Translations under genes and position numbers: made by a program
Source of the DNA: Papaver somniferum
Lineage: Eukaryota > Streptophyta > Magnoliopsida > Ranunculales > Papaveraceae
DNA length: 64,000 nucleotides
Assembly (NCBI RefSeq): GCF_003573695.1
Contig: NC_039363.1
Location: 160,782,747 to 160,846,746 of the forward strand
Direction of reading: 5' to 3'
In this document: positions 1 through 10,987 of the stretch, piece by piece
How positions within the stretch are numbered: the first letter of the stretch is position 1
Layout of the letters: each line of letters begins with the position of its first letter
The notes under the pieces: generated by a model
The model's input: the letters and a program-made list of their open reading frames with translations, nothing else
Database searches by the model: none
Told to the model about the DNA's origin: nothing

Positions 1-146
1 ATCTTGGCAACAAGTATCCTAGTAGCATCAGCATCATATTTCCAGTTAGCTAACTTAGTTTGTGCATTACCTGTTTTGATTGTAGTAATCTTTATTTGTT
101 CTTTCTTGTTCTCAGGCTTTTCTTTGCAGGTTTTAGCATGGTAATG
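1..146 (-). pseudogene. hAT transposase fragment, downstream part of the BED finger exon
   Basis: Read on the minus strand this stretch continues the hAT transposase frame that stops at 10125. If the Athila-1 element and one copy of its 5-bp duplication are ignored, the frame runs across without a stop. The His/Cys half of a BED zinc finger then follows the Cys pair on the other side. The peptide after the junction is Lys-rich and contains ANWKYDADATR. The rest of the transposase, including the dimerisation domain, lies left of the window. BED fingers bind transposon ends in the hAT family. The family call rests on the joined finger; this fragment alone would not be recognisable. Confidence 0.7.
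142..146. repeat. Target site duplication of Athila-1, left copy
   Basis: The five bases taatg directly precede the 5' LTR and are repeated exactly at 10125-10129 after the 3' LTR. A 5-bp duplication is standard for Ty3/Gypsy integrases. This fixes both ends of the element. Confidence 0.95.
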
Positions 147-1887
147 TGATAAGCACGTAAGTGCGACGCTTTTTCACCCATAATTACATTAGTTAGGACT
201 CATTTTATTGCTAATAAACTTGTTTTAAATCTTTTCATGATAAAAAGTTCTTATGGAGAAATCGGCTCGAAAAGTGGTTTTTGGTCCCAGAAAAGTACTA
301 AAGGCACCCCAAAAATGCGTTAAAGACGCCCGGAGGAATTGATAAAGACATCCAAGAGTTTTTGCTATTTACAACCCAAAATTACTATTCGCACCCTATG
401 AATTGCTATTTATACCCCTAGCTAAAGGGACGCTGGATTTGGTTAAGGGGCAGTCATCTTCAACCTTTTGAATTCAAATTTTGGCGGGAAAATTCTGTTC
501 TTCATGGATAAATTAGAGTTCGAGTTCTGAAGGTGTTTAAGAGAGACTAAATTGCTGCAATTGTTCGAGTATCTTCCTTTGGGCCTAACAAAGTTGGTAA
601 GGTTGTTCAATCCAACCAGAATTCGCTAGAACCGTGGGTTTGAAGAAAGCAGGGGCTGGAGTTAGATGCGAGATTCTGTGAAGATTTTGGAGGAGTTCGA
701 TGGAGATTTAATCGCTGCAACTGATTGTATTAGGTCTGTTTGACCTAAACCAGGCTGGTACACGAGTCAGAATCGAAGAATAAGGAGTGCACGTGGTTTT
801 GAACTAAAACAGGGAAGGATATTTGTGATAGAAATATTCTCTAGATTTCTGGTAATCGTGGAAGGTTTGTTTGTGGATGCAGCGTGTTTGATGTGATCTG
901 GGATGAGGAAGCGACGAGTTGGAGTGTGTTTTCTTGGATTATACAGTGTGATATGTCGTAGAAGGAAGATTATTACTGTCTTTTGCAAAATAAGAAAAGT
1001 GATTAATGGAGGATTATTTGGAGATTTGATCGAGTATCTTTGGTCATGTTTTGTATATATAGGTTGCTGGGAGATGGTAGAAGGGTTACGGAGAGTCTGG
1101 GGAAGAAAGTGAGGCTTAGAATCGAGAATAGAGAAGTTACAAATATTCTTCCTGCTGCTGCTCAACCAAGAACACGAAGAACAATGCCCGGCAGAAGCAG
1201 TCGCAGAAGATTATCGTTTTAGAACCACATAAGTCCTGTATCGTTTAGCATTTAGTTTTATTAGGTCTTTTGCTGCTGAACTATTGCAACTGTGTAGTGG
1301 CTGAACATCTTTAGCGACTGGAGATCATTGTAAGCTATTTAAATTACTTTTTGAATACAATGAAAAATCAATATTTCTCCATTTTTCGATCCATGAGTAG
1401 CTAAGTTTCTTTTCTAAGGTTGGGATGAAGCTATTTTCTTGATGAGTTTATTTAAATAATTATTTTCTTTATCATATTTACTCCCCTTTTGTGCTAATAA
1501 TTCCTTAAAGATTCTCTCTTCTTGCATGCCTCATTTAAATTGTTTTGAATAGTTTTAGACTACTGATTTTTTATAGGCGAAGGAGAATTTGACCTAAGAT
1601 TAATGACAAAGTCATAAAAATAGAGCTTGTAACCTTTTTATCCTCGAAGGCATGAGATTGAGTTCAAAACTGCCTTGAGTAATTTGGAGTATTGTGTAGA
1701 AGTCTTAATTAGTGAATTTGCAACATCAAAATAGTGGATTCCCAACCCTAGTTCTCCATATCCTTGTTAAACCCAAAAATCAATTTTAATTAGTTGTCTT
1801 AGTATTTTTCTTTGAGTAATCTTAAAACCCATCCTTTGAAAAGTCCGAGTATCGAATCCTATACGTATCACTTGTAAAACTACATCA
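147..1887 (+). repeat. 5' LTR of Athila-1
   Basis: The LTR begins TGATAAGCACG and ends TACATCA. It matches 8395-10124 throughout with scattered substitutions and small indels. A TATATATA stretch at 1054-1061 is a possible promoter element. It is altered in the other LTR, so this is weak. Short open frames here on both strands occur in both LTRs and show no known protein. Confidence 0.95.
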
Positions 1888-1892
1888 GTTTT

Positions 1893-1910
1893 TGGCGCCG
1901 CCGACGCGGA
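1893..1910 (+). promoter_or_regulatory. Primer binding site of Athila-1 (variant)
   Basis: TGGCGCCG starts five bases after the LTR. It matches the 3' end of plant tRNA-Asp, the usual Athila primer, over these eight bases only. The next bases, CCGACGCGGA, depart from the usual TTGCCGGGGA. Athila-2 has the same departure. Confidence 0.75.
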
Positions 1911-1916
1911 CTTGCC

Positions 1917-1951
1917 TTTAGGTTAGGTTTAGGTTTAGGTTTAGGTTTAGG
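1917..1951 (+). repeat. TTTAGG hexamer run in the Athila-1 leader
   Basis: One TTTAGG, one TTAGG and four TTTAGG units lie in tandem between the primer binding site and gag. The unit has one G fewer than the usual plant telomere repeat TTTAGGG. It is a short internal microsatellite, followed by a T-rich and TA-rich stretch. Confidence 0.85.
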
Positions 1952-2327
1952 TTTATATATATTTTTTTTTTAGTTTTGTTTAATTTTATTTGATTTGGCA
2001 AGTTATAAAACCCAAATTTTTATTTATTCTTTTTGATTTTATTTCCTTTTGTATATATTTCCTTTATAAATTTTTTTTTTTTAAAAAAAAGATACACGTT
2101 GCACACACCATATTGCATCGTCAGAATTACCGAATTTAGGAAACCTGTGGAAAAGTACGCTGAACCCGTGCCTTGGGCCTTATGGGAGTTACCAGCCGAA
2201 ATTCCACAAGCCTCAGCCTCGTACCTTTAGGTATATTTTGCTGAGGTATCCCAAGCTTACCTAATATAGTAAACCCTGCAATTGCATGTGCACGATTTTC
2301 TTGCTTCACTAGTATTCTTGCTTGTGT

Positions 2328-4199
2328 ATGCGACGTTGGATACGGGTAGGAGATAGACTTGAGGAAAACGACCTTTTTAATTTGAGTCCTACCCGTTATA
2401 AGGATTTAGGTGGTAATTCTATTTTTACCAAAATGGTTAATGAAAATGATGAGGGTGAAGTCCCGCCAACCAAAACCATTAGGGACCGTTTGAACCCGTC
2501 TAGAGTGATACGTGAACCCAGGGTTGTTTTACCAGCCACTACTGTTAAATTTGATATTAAACCGGGGATATTTGGCATGCTGCGTAAGTTTAGGAGGATA
2601 GAGAATGAGAACCCGTATACCCAGGTAAGGGACTTTGAAATGATCTGTGACACAATGAGTTACCCGAATGTCCCTAAAGATGTTCTTAGGTTGCGTTTGT
2701 TTCCTTTTTCCCTAGAAGAGTGAGCCAATGAGTGGTACCATTTGATTCCATCTAAAACAATCACCACCTGGGATGGCCTTATAGAAGGCTTTGTTAAGAA
2801 GTTCTACCCACATCAGAAGACTGCTGCTGTTAGGCAGTCTATTCAAACCTTTAAGCAGAAAATAGGTGAGAGCCTACATGATTACGTAGAAAGGTTTAAT
2901 GAATTGTTATACCAATGCCCGCACCATGGCTTTGATAAAGGCCACATGGCCCAAATCTTATATGAGGGGCTGGATAGTGAAACCAGAATGCAGGTAGAAA
3001 CAATGAGTGGTGGAGAATTCACCCATCAAGACCCAGATGAATGTTTTGACGAGTTCATCGAGCTAGCTGAGAAGACTCGTCAATGGGCTCCAATGAGGGA
3101 GCCCGAAATATCTAGGAACCCTATCCATAGGGTCAATAGAGTTGATAATGGGTCTGATATCCTTAGGCGTCTAAAGGCCTTAGAGATGAGCCATGGGTCC
3201 AACCAGACTATGAGCTGTAATAGTGAGCCCAGAAACTATCCATGTACCATTTGTGGTGACCAAAGTCATACTGGACCTCAGTGCCCCCTATTTTACCCTA
3301 GTGAAACTACTCGCGACCAGGTTAGTGTCCTACATGGTGGTATGAACTCTAAATATGAGGGTCGATCCAAGTTTGACCCGTACTCTAATACATATAACCC
3401 TGGTTGGAGACATAACCCGAATTTCTCGTGGTCTAAAGGTACCCATCAGGGCTTCCCATCTAGAAACCCACCACCAGGATTTTCTAGGAACCAAGCTCAA
3501 GCCCAATAACCGAGCCTAGTTGATAAAAAAGTGTCAATTTTAGAGGAAAGTATAAGACTTTTAGTTGAGGGTAATGCCCTAAATAATTCCCGGACTACCC
3601 AAAATATCAACAATTTAGGTCAAAATCTTGATAACTTTATCTTGACGAGTCAGCGTAACCAACAAAACAGTGACCAAGCTATTGCCAACTTAGAGACTCA
3701 AATAAGTCAACTTTCAAGCCGGCTAAATGATAGGGAGAATGGGAGATTTCCTAGCCAACTGACTCCGAATCCAAAAGGAGTTAACCATGTTAATGGGTCA
3801 GGTAGTTCTAACCACAACGAACAGGTCAAAGCAGTTATCACCCTTAGGAGTGGTAAAACTCTAGAGAACTCGGTAGAACCACCTAAGGATAGCATTCCAG
3901 CTGAAAAAGAGACTGAGGTTGACCAAACTTCTTCTGAATACCCTAATGGGCCTGATAATTCTAAGAGTCCAAGTGACGAAGCTACCCCTGAGATAGTATA
4001 CGTACCACCTGCACCATTCCCTCAAAGACTCGCTAAGAAAAAACCTAGTACATATGCTGAAATCCTAGACATCTTTAAGCAAGTTAAAATCAACCTGCCC
4101 TTGTTAGATGCAATTAAACATGTACCGGCTATGGCCAAGTTCCTAAAAGAGATGTGCACCGTCAAGAGAGACGCTAGTGTCCATAAAAAGGCATTTTGA
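2328..4199 (+). pseudogene. gag: gag of Athila-1 (capsid, zinc knuckle, linker to protease)
   Basis: Gag forms the virus-like particle and packages the RNA. I start at the ATG at 2328 (MRRWIRVGDRL). The capsid region covers roughly codons 60-250. A zinc knuckle of the C-x2-C-x4-H-x4-C type (C-TIC-GDQSH-TGPQ-C) lies at 3243-3285. A Gln/Asn-rich linker then runs into the conserved LPLLDAIKHVPAMAKFLKEM block just before protease. The frame is broken by TGA at 2721-2723 and TAA at 3507-3509 (probably a former Gln codon); both sit inside otherwise continuous homology in frame. It closes at TGA 4197-4199 through a one-base shift in a T run. Confidence 0.9.
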
Positions 4200-4807
4200 C
4201 CCAACAAGTTAGTTCCATAATCTCACAAAAGTACCTAGTCAAATTTAAAGATCCTGGTTGTCCTACTGTCACATGTGTCATAGGTAAACAAACCATAGAC
4301 AATGCTCTATTAGATCTTGGGGATAGTGTGAGTCTTTTACCTTTCTCGGTATATGAACAACTTGGACTAGGGGAGATGAAACCGACTAGGATAACACTAC
4401 AGTTAGCTGATAGGTCAGTCAAAATCCCACGTGGAATTATTGAATACGTCTTGGTTCAGGTAGAAAACTTTATATATCCAGTTGAATTTGTGATTTTAGA
4501 CACTCAACCTGCCCCTAGTCAAGACATCAATATCCCAATCATCCTAGGTCGTCCGTTTCTAGCCACTGCGAATGCAGTCATACATTGTCAAACTGGCCTA
4601 GTAGAATTTTCCTTTGGGAATCAGAAAATCTCGGTGAATGTTTTTAAGGCGTTACAAGCCCCACCGGACCCTGAACACTATGAGTCTGTATGCATGATTG
4701 ATTCTCTAGTTGAGAATACCTTTACCACTAATAGTGTTAGTGATCCTTTAGAGGCGTGTTTGGCCCACTTTGGAGCCTACTATGATGAGGATAGTCATTT
4801 TGAATAA
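4196..4807 (+). pseudogene. Aspartic protease region of Athila-1
   Basis: This frame continues Gag after the shift at about 4196. The active-site loop reads LLDLGDSVSLLPFSVYEQLGL. The Athila norm, seen intact in Athila-2, is DLGASVNLLP, so the Ala of the loop is replaced by Asp here. The flap side and C-terminal ILGRPFLATANAVI block are present. The frame ends at paired TAA codons near 4805 where a shift moves the homology into the reverse-transcriptase frame. Confidence 0.85.
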
Positions 4808-5959
4808 TAATGCGTTGTTAGATTCTGCGCCGGTAATGAATTATGGAAAATGGCAACGTAAACCAGAACCTCTTCCGCCAACCATAGATAAACCCCTCCC
4901 ATCATCAGTTAAGGCACCCACCCTTGAATTAAAACCGCTACCAGATACACTGAAATATGTATTTCTTGGTAATGATAATACTCTTCCTGCCATAATTGCC
5001 TCTGACTTAGAGCCCGATCAGGAAAGTAGACTAGTTAGTGTTCTCCGAGAGCACAAGACTGCAATAGGGTGGACTGTAGCAGATTTGAAAGGAATTAGTC
5101 CTACTGATTGTATGCACCACATCTACCTAAAAGAAGGTGCCAAAACCTCAAGAGAAATGCAGAGACGTTTGAATCCTAATATGAAGGAAGTTGTCCGTAC
5201 TGAGGTGCTTAAGTTATTAGATGCAGGTATCATTTACCCCATATCTGATAGTAAATGGGTCAGTCCTGTCCAGGTTGTCCCAAAGAAGTCTGGGATTACT
5301 GTAGTTGCGAATGAGAATAATGAATTAATCCCTACCCTTGTTACTACCGGGTAGAGAGTTTGTATAGAATACCGTCAGCTGAACTCAACAAATAGGAAAT
5401 ACCACTTTCCTCTACCATTCATCGACCAGATTTTAGAAAATTAGATGGCCACAACCATTATTGTTTCCTAGATGGATACTCTGGTTATAACCAAATCCCT
5501 ATAGCACCGGAGGACCAAGATAAAACAACCTTCACATGTCCATTTGGTACTTTTGCTTACAGGCGTATGCCTTTTGGGTTGTGCAATGCACCCGCAACAT
5601 TCCAACGTTGCATGCTAAGTATCTTTTCGGACATGGTTGAGCGATTTCTTGAGGTCTTTATGGACGATTTTTCGGTTTTTGGATCCTCTTTCGATGAATG
5701 CTTGCACCACCTTACACTAGTTCTAGAACGTTGTAAAGAAAAGAACATACTCCTTAATTGGGAAAAGTGTCATTTTATGGTTAAATCTGGAATAGTGTTA
5801 GGACATGTGGTGTCCTCTAAGGTAATAGAAGTTGATAAACCCAAGGTTGAACTAATTTCAAAATTAAGACCACCTAAGAATGTAACAGATGTTATATCTT
5901 TCCTTGGCCATGCTGGATTTTATCGTCGTTTCATCAAAGACTTTAGCAAGATTGCCTGA
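4770..5959 (+). pseudogene. Reverse transcriptase of Athila-1
   Basis: The leader block LELKPLPDTLKYVFLG and REMQRRLNPNMKEVV mark the start of Gypsy RT, followed by SKWVSPVQVVPKKSG, FLDGYSGYNQI and MPFGLCNAPATFQRCM. The catalytic YxDD box is FMDD at 5657-5668, with both Asp present. The domain is broken by TAG at 5352-5354 (a Trp codon in relatives), by a small deletion near 5440-5450 that shifts frame between PFIDQILE and DGHNHYCFLDG, and by TGA at the end of FIKDFSKIA (5957-5959, an Arg codon in relatives). Confidence 0.92.
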
Positions 5960-6480
5960 CCTCTGTCGAACCTACTTGCTAAAGATACTGCCTTTGTATT
6001 TGATGAAGCCTGTGTTACAGCTTTTGAGAAACTTAAATTTTTGTTGACTTCTGACCCTATCATCCAACCACCCGATTGGAACCTCCCATTTGAACTCATG
6101 TGTGATGCGTCCGATTATGCGGTTGGTGTTGTCCTTGGCCAACGACGTGATAAAGCACCTAATGTGATTTATTATGCTAGTAGAACCCTAAACGATACCC
6201 AGTTGAACTACACAACCACAGAGAAAGAAATGTTAGACATCGTTTTTGCTTTGGAGAAATTTAGATCATATCTCCTAGGGTCTAAGGTCATAGTCTACTG
6301 ATCATGTTGCGCTCAAATATCTCCTTTCAAAGAAGGACTCAAAACATCGACTGATCAGATGGGTATTATTGTTCCAAGAATTTATTCTAGATATTCGTGA
6401 TTAGAAAGGGTCCGAAAATGTAGTAACTGACCATTTATCCCGTATCCTTGATGAGACTAGAGATGACGAGAAACCGTTCC
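5960..6480 (+). pseudogene. RNase H region of Athila-1
   Basis: RNase H removes the RNA strand after reverse transcription. The conserved start LMCDASDYAVGVVLGQR contains the first catalytic Asp. YYASRTLNDTQLNYTTTEKE carries the catalytic Glu region. At about 6296-6300 a small deletion shifts frame inside the segment that should read as the Asp-His motif, and the homology resumes in another frame ([13 protein letters not shown], then VVTDHLSRI). Nothing here can be translated as one piece. Confidence 0.88.
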
Positions 6481-6482
6481 TC

Positions 6483-7808
6483 GATGAACAATTATTTTCC
6501 ATCTTTTTGTTACCCTGGTTTGCTGACATTGTCAATTATTTGGTAACTGGTCAAATGCCCGACCATTGGTCTAAACAGGATAGAGCTAAATTCTTGTCTG
6601 AGGTTAAATACTTTTTCTGGGATGATCCATACTTATTCAAATACTGCCCTGATCAGATCATCCGTCGTTATATTCCTGACAACGAAATATCCAGTGTTTT
6701 GACCTTTTGTCATTCTGAAGCTTGTGGGGGTCACTTTAGTTCTAAGAAAACAGCTGCGAAGGTTTTGCAATATGGTCTTTATTGGCCAACTCTGTTTAAG
6801 GACTCCCACCTATTTTGTCAAAGTTGTGAGAGATGTCAAAAGTTAGGAAAGATGACGCGACGTAATATGATGCCACTTAGTCCTATACTAATAATAGAAA
6901 TATTTGATGTGTGGGGTATATATTTTATGGGTCATTTTGTCAATTCCTATGGCAACTTTTACATCTTATTATCTGTTGACTATGTGTCTAAGTGGGTCGA
7001 AGCAATAGCTACCAAGACAAACGATCGCCACGTTGTGATCAAGTTTGTTAGAGACAATATTTTCTCTCGATTTGATATGCCCAGAGCAATCATTAGTGAT
7101 AGAGGTTCCCATTTTTGTAATCTATTTTTTGAGACGCTCATGAAGAAATACTCCATTACCCATAAGGTTTCTACACCTTACCACCCACAAACTTGTGGCC
7201 AAGTTGAAGTGTCTAATAGGCAGATTAAACAGATTTTAGAAAAGACCGTAAACCCTACCCGAAAGGATTGGTCTTTGCGCTTAGTAGAAGCTTTGTAGGC
7301 TTACCGAACCGCTTTTAAGACTCCCCTTGAGATGTTTGCGTATAGACTTTTCTTCGGTAAAGCCTGCCATTTGCCTGCAGAATTAGAACACCGAGCTTAT
7401 TGGGCCATTAAGCGGCTAAACTTTGACCTATCTACTGCTGGTGATCACCGTAGACTGCAACTCAATGAGTTAGAAGAAATTCGTAATGATTCTTACGAGA
7501 GTGCAAAAATTTACAAGGAAAAAACAAAAATATTTCATGATAAATCGATTATTGGAAAGACATTTGAACCAGGTCAAAAAGTTCTCCTTTACAATTCTCG
7601 TCTACATCTTTTCCCTGGTAAATTGAGGTCTCGGTGGACCAGACCATACTTTGTCAAAATTGTTTTTCCTCATGGTGCAGTTGAAGTTGAAAATCCTAAG
7701 AACGGATAAACTTTCAAGGTGAACGGTCAACGGGTGAAACCATTCTTGGAGTTACCCAGTCATGCAATAGAAGAATTGGGGCTGAGAGATCCTGTCTACC
7801 AGGATTAA
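6483..7808 (+). pseudogene. Integrase of Athila-1, first catalytic Asp replaced
   Basis: The HHCC zinc domain is visible ([10 protein letters not shown] and CQSCERC). In the core the first acidic residue of the D,D-35-E triad is lost: the usual GIDFMG reads GIYFMG, with Tyr at 6921-6923. The second Asp (IISDRGSHF) and the Glu region ([14 protein letters not shown]) remain. TAG at 7296-7298 replaces a Trp in LVEALWAYR. TAA at 7707-7709 interrupts the C-terminal NPKNGQTFKVNG region. The pol frame ends with TAA at 7806-7808. The C-terminal [12 protein letters not shown] motif is typical of Athila. Confidence 0.93.
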
Positions 7809-8394
7809 TTTTTACGGGTGACAAAGTCTGTCTGAAGACACTAAACTTAGCGCTCATTGGGAGGCAACCCATACTCTTGTTGTACATTAGTGGAATTCAA
7901 TTTTTATGTTCTTTCTTTTCCTCATGGAAGGATTGCGATGCTTCATCCAGGTACTATCTTTCTTCACTTTTGGTATTGTACTTTCATTATAAACATTGAG
8001 GGCAATGTTAGATTTAAGTGTGGGGGAGTAGTTAACTTTTTGCATTTTATAATCAGCTATTGAGCGGGTCAATTGCATTTTATGACCAGCTGTTGAGCGG
8101 GTCTACTACAGGGCATGAGAATTTTCTTGCATGTTAATTACAAAAAAAATAAATAAAAAATAAATTCTTGATATGATCAGCTTTTAGCGGGTCTTTCTGT
8201 CTAGCTGTTTAGCAGACATCTCTCGATCTAGCTGTTTAGCGGATCTGTCTTGCTGTTTAGCAGACATTTTACTCGGTCTTGCTGTTTAGCGGATCTGTCT
8301 CGCTGTTTAACAGACATCACCCTTTATCTAGCTGTTGAGCCGATACATTTTCTGTTTTGCTCGAGGACTAGCAAAATATAAGTGTGGGGGAATT
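7809..8394 (+). other. Athila-1 3' untranslated region with decayed tandem motif and polypurine tract
   Basis: No gene is visible. From about 8050 to 8347 a motif near agctgtttagcGGatc recurs about ten times at uneven spacing, always with TAGC or GAGC after a ctgtt core. Two forms alternate, ending GGGTC/GGATC or AGACAT. The polypurine tract tgtgggggaatt at 8383-8394 abuts the 3' LTR, and an earlier GTGTGGGGGAG occurs at about 8019. Confidence 0.8.
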
Positions 8395-10124
8395 TGATAA
8401 GCACGTAAGTGCGATGCTTTTTCACCCATAATTACAATAGCTAGGACTCATTTTATTGCTAATAAACTTGTTTTAAATATTTTCATGAAAATAAGTTCTT
8501 ATGGAGAAATCGGCTCGAAAAGTGGTTTTTGGTCCCAGAAAAGTACTAAAGGCACCCCAAAAATGCGTTAAAGACACCCGGAGGAATTGATAAAGGCATC
8601 CAAGAGTTTTTGCTATTTATAACCCACAATTACTATTCGCACCCCAGGAATTGCAGTTTACACCCCTAGTTAAAGGGACGCTGGATTTGGTTAAGGGGCA
8701 GTCATCTTCAACCTTTTGAATTCAAAATTTGGCTGGAAAATTCTCTTCTTCATGGAAAAATTAGAGTTCGAGTTCTGAAGGTGTTTAAGAGAGACTAAAT
8801 TGTTGTATCTTCCTTTGGGCCTAACAAAGTTGGTAAGGCTGTTCAATCCAACCAGGATTGGCTAGAACCGTGGGTTTGAAGAAAGCAGGGGCTGGAGTTA
8901 GATGCGAGATTCTGTGAATATTTTGGAGGAGTTCGATGGAGATTTAATCGCTGCAATTGATTGTATTAGGTCTGTTTGACCTAAACCAGGCTGGTACATG
9001 AGTCATAATCGAAGAATAAGGAGTGCACGTGGTTTTGAACTAAAACAGCGAAGGATATTTGTGATAGAAATATTCTCGGGATTTCTGGTAATCGTGGAAG
9101 GTTTGTTTGTGGCTGCAGCGTGTTTGATGTGATCTGGGATGAGGAAGCGACGAGTTGGAGTGTGTTATCTTGGATAAAACAGCGTGATATGCTGTAGAAG
9201 GAAGATTATCATCATGTTTTGCAAAATAAGAAAAGTGATTAATGGAGGATTATTTGGAGATTTGATCGAGTATCTTTGGTCATGTTTTCTATATATCGGT
9301 TGCTGGGATATGGTAGAAGGGTTACGGAGAGTCTGTGGAAGAAAGTGAGGCTTAGAATCGAGAATAGAGAAGTTACATATATTCTTCCTGCTGCTGCTCA
9401 ACCAAGAACACGAAGAACAACGCCTGGCAGAAGCAGTCGCAGAAGATTATCGTTTTAGAACCACATAAGTCTTGTATCGTTTAGCATTTAGTTGTATTAG
9501 GTCTTTTGCTGCTGAATTATTGCAACTGTGTAGTGGCTGAACATCTTTAGCGACTGGAGATCATTGTAAGCTATTTAAATTACTTTTTGAATACAATGAA
9601 AAATCAACATTTCTCCATTTTTCGATCCATGAGTAGCTAAGTTTCTTTTCTAGGGTTGGGATGAAGCTATTTTCTTGGTGAGTTTATTTAAATAATTATT
9701 TTTTTTTTATCATATTTACTCCCCTTTTGTGCTAATAATTCCTTAAAATTCTCTCTTCTTGCATGCCTCATTTAAATTGTTTTGATTAGTTTTAGACTAT
9801 TGATTTTTTATAGGCGAAGGAGAATTTGGCCTAAGATTAATGACAAAGTCATAAAAATAGAGATTGTAACCTTTTTATCCTCCAAGGCATGAGATTGAGT
9901 TTAAAACTGCCTTGAGTAATTTGGAGTACTGTGTAGAAATCTTAATTAGTGAATTTGCAACATCAAAATAGTGGATTCCCAACCCTATTTCTCCATATCC
10001 TTGTTAAACCCAAAAATCAATTTTAATTAGTTGTCTTAGTAATTTTCTTTGAGTAATCTTAAAACCCATCCTTCGAAAAGTCTGAGTATCGAATCCTATA
10101 CTTATCACTGGTAAAACTACATCA
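8395..10124 (+). repeat. 3' LTR of Athila-1
   Basis: Homologous end to end with 147-1887. It starts TGATAAGCACG right after the polypurine tract and ends ACTACATCA just before the second copy of the target duplication taatg (10125-10129). Confidence 0.95.
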
Positions 10125-10492
10125 TAATGCAATTTGTTGGTTCCTTGGTTACCGGGTGCAGTCAATCTCCTCTTACAATGTTTGCATTCAGCTATAAGTA
10201 TCCCAATCTCCTTACCTTTTACCATCTTCTTTCCAATTAACCTTTCAAAATCATTCCATGCATCAGACCTTACTGCACGTAGTTTTTTCTTTTCTCCAGC
10301 TATAATTGGATCTTCATCTACTTCTATTTCTGCTTCTGCTTCTTCTGTTGGAGGTGCAACATCAGCAGGTGTTGAATGAATTCCTGAACCTTGAACTTGG
10401 TTTGATGCATAAGGTAATTGAGATGCAACTGAAAGTGAGGGATTGCTTGATGAACCAACTTGATTGGATGCTCCTCTTTCGCTTTGGGACAT
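10125..10492 (-). pseudogene. hAT transposase N-terminal exon with BED zinc finger, interrupted by Athila-1
   Basis: I start at the ATG read from 10492 (MSQSERGASNQVG). The first 70 residues are Ser/Pro/Glu-rich and probably disordered. A BED finger follows: an aromatic start (SDAWNDFERL) and the Cys pair AECKHCKRRL, then GNQGTNKLH. The finger is cut here by the 3' LTR of Athila-1, and its His/Cys part is at 1-146. BED fingers head the transposases of Ac-like hAT elements and bind the subterminal repeats. No stop appears in the visible part, so the hAT gene may have been intact when Athila-1 landed. Confidence 0.8.
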
Positions 10493-10987
10493 GATTAATT
10501 TCACGAATCTCAATCTGTCCTGAAAACCCTAATTTCAGAAACCCTAAATTAAAAATTTAGTTTTTAGGATTGAAATTAAACTCAAAAGAAATAGAAGAAG
10601 ATAACCCTAGTTTTCTAATCAGTAATCACACATGATTTGTATGGAGAAGATGATGATTTTGCTCGAATTGAAAGGAAGGAAACGAGGGGTGAGTTTTTCT
10701 TCTCTTTTTTCTTTCTCTCGTTTGTGTCGACTGAACCAGCTGAAGAAGTGATTATGTCGAAGTATATTAACCTAGGTATAGGAATTTACACGTGCTAGTC
10801 ACACGTTAGCGGATATCGGAAATAAGGCTAATGGAAATAGTCCAACCGGTACCGTTACGGTAGGATAAAAAAATCCGCTACATTATCGGTTACGGATAAC
10901 CGATTACCGATATAACGGAACTAAACCTAACGGAAACCGGATAATCGGATTCGGCTAACGGATAACGGATATCCATTGACAGGCCTA
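10493..10987 (-). mobile_element. 5' end of the hAT element: subterminal repeats and terminal inverted repeat
   Basis: From about 10800 to 10975 the motif CGGATAA/CGGTTA and its complement recur many times in both orientations, as in the subterminal binding regions of Ac-like hAT elements. The end read on the minus strand is TAGGCCTGTCAATGG (10973-10987), which fits hAT terminal repeats. The other end lies outside the window, so the 8-bp target duplication cannot be confirmed. Confidence 0.7.

Larger units (their letters stand above)
147..10124 (+). mobile_element. Athila-1: complete, degenerate Athila-type Ty3/Gypsy retrotransposon
   Basis: This is a 9,978-bp element with LTRs at 147-1887 and 8395-10124 that begin TG and end CA, a perfect 5-bp target duplication, a primer binding site at 1893 and a polypurine tract at 8383. 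One gag-pol frame (2328-7808) encodes Gag, protease, reverse transcriptase, RNase H and integrase in the Ty3/Gypsy order. Athila assignment rests on the Gag motifs (NENPYTQVRDFE, GESLHDYVERFNELL), the RT-connection stretch FLGHAGFYRRFIKDFSKIA and the 1.7-kb LTRs. The frame carries several nonsense codons and frameshifts, and an integrase catalytic Asp is replaced, so the copy is dead. Only about 590 bp separate pol from the 3' LTR, so there is no env-like gene. The LTRs differ at 6 of the first 118 positions counted by eye, so the insertion is not recent. Confidence 0.95.

Noticed and set aside
767..1222. Coding frames inside the Athila-1 LTRs (also 9165-9458)
   Set aside because: They occur in both LTRs on both strands, differ in their ends between the copies and contain no domain.
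1917..1951. Interstitial telomere repeat
   Set aside because: The unit is TTTAGG, not TTTAGGG, there are only about six units, and it lies in a retrotransposon leader.
7809..8394. env-like gene in Athila-1
   Set aside because: The space after pol is under 600 bp, full of stops and motif repeats.
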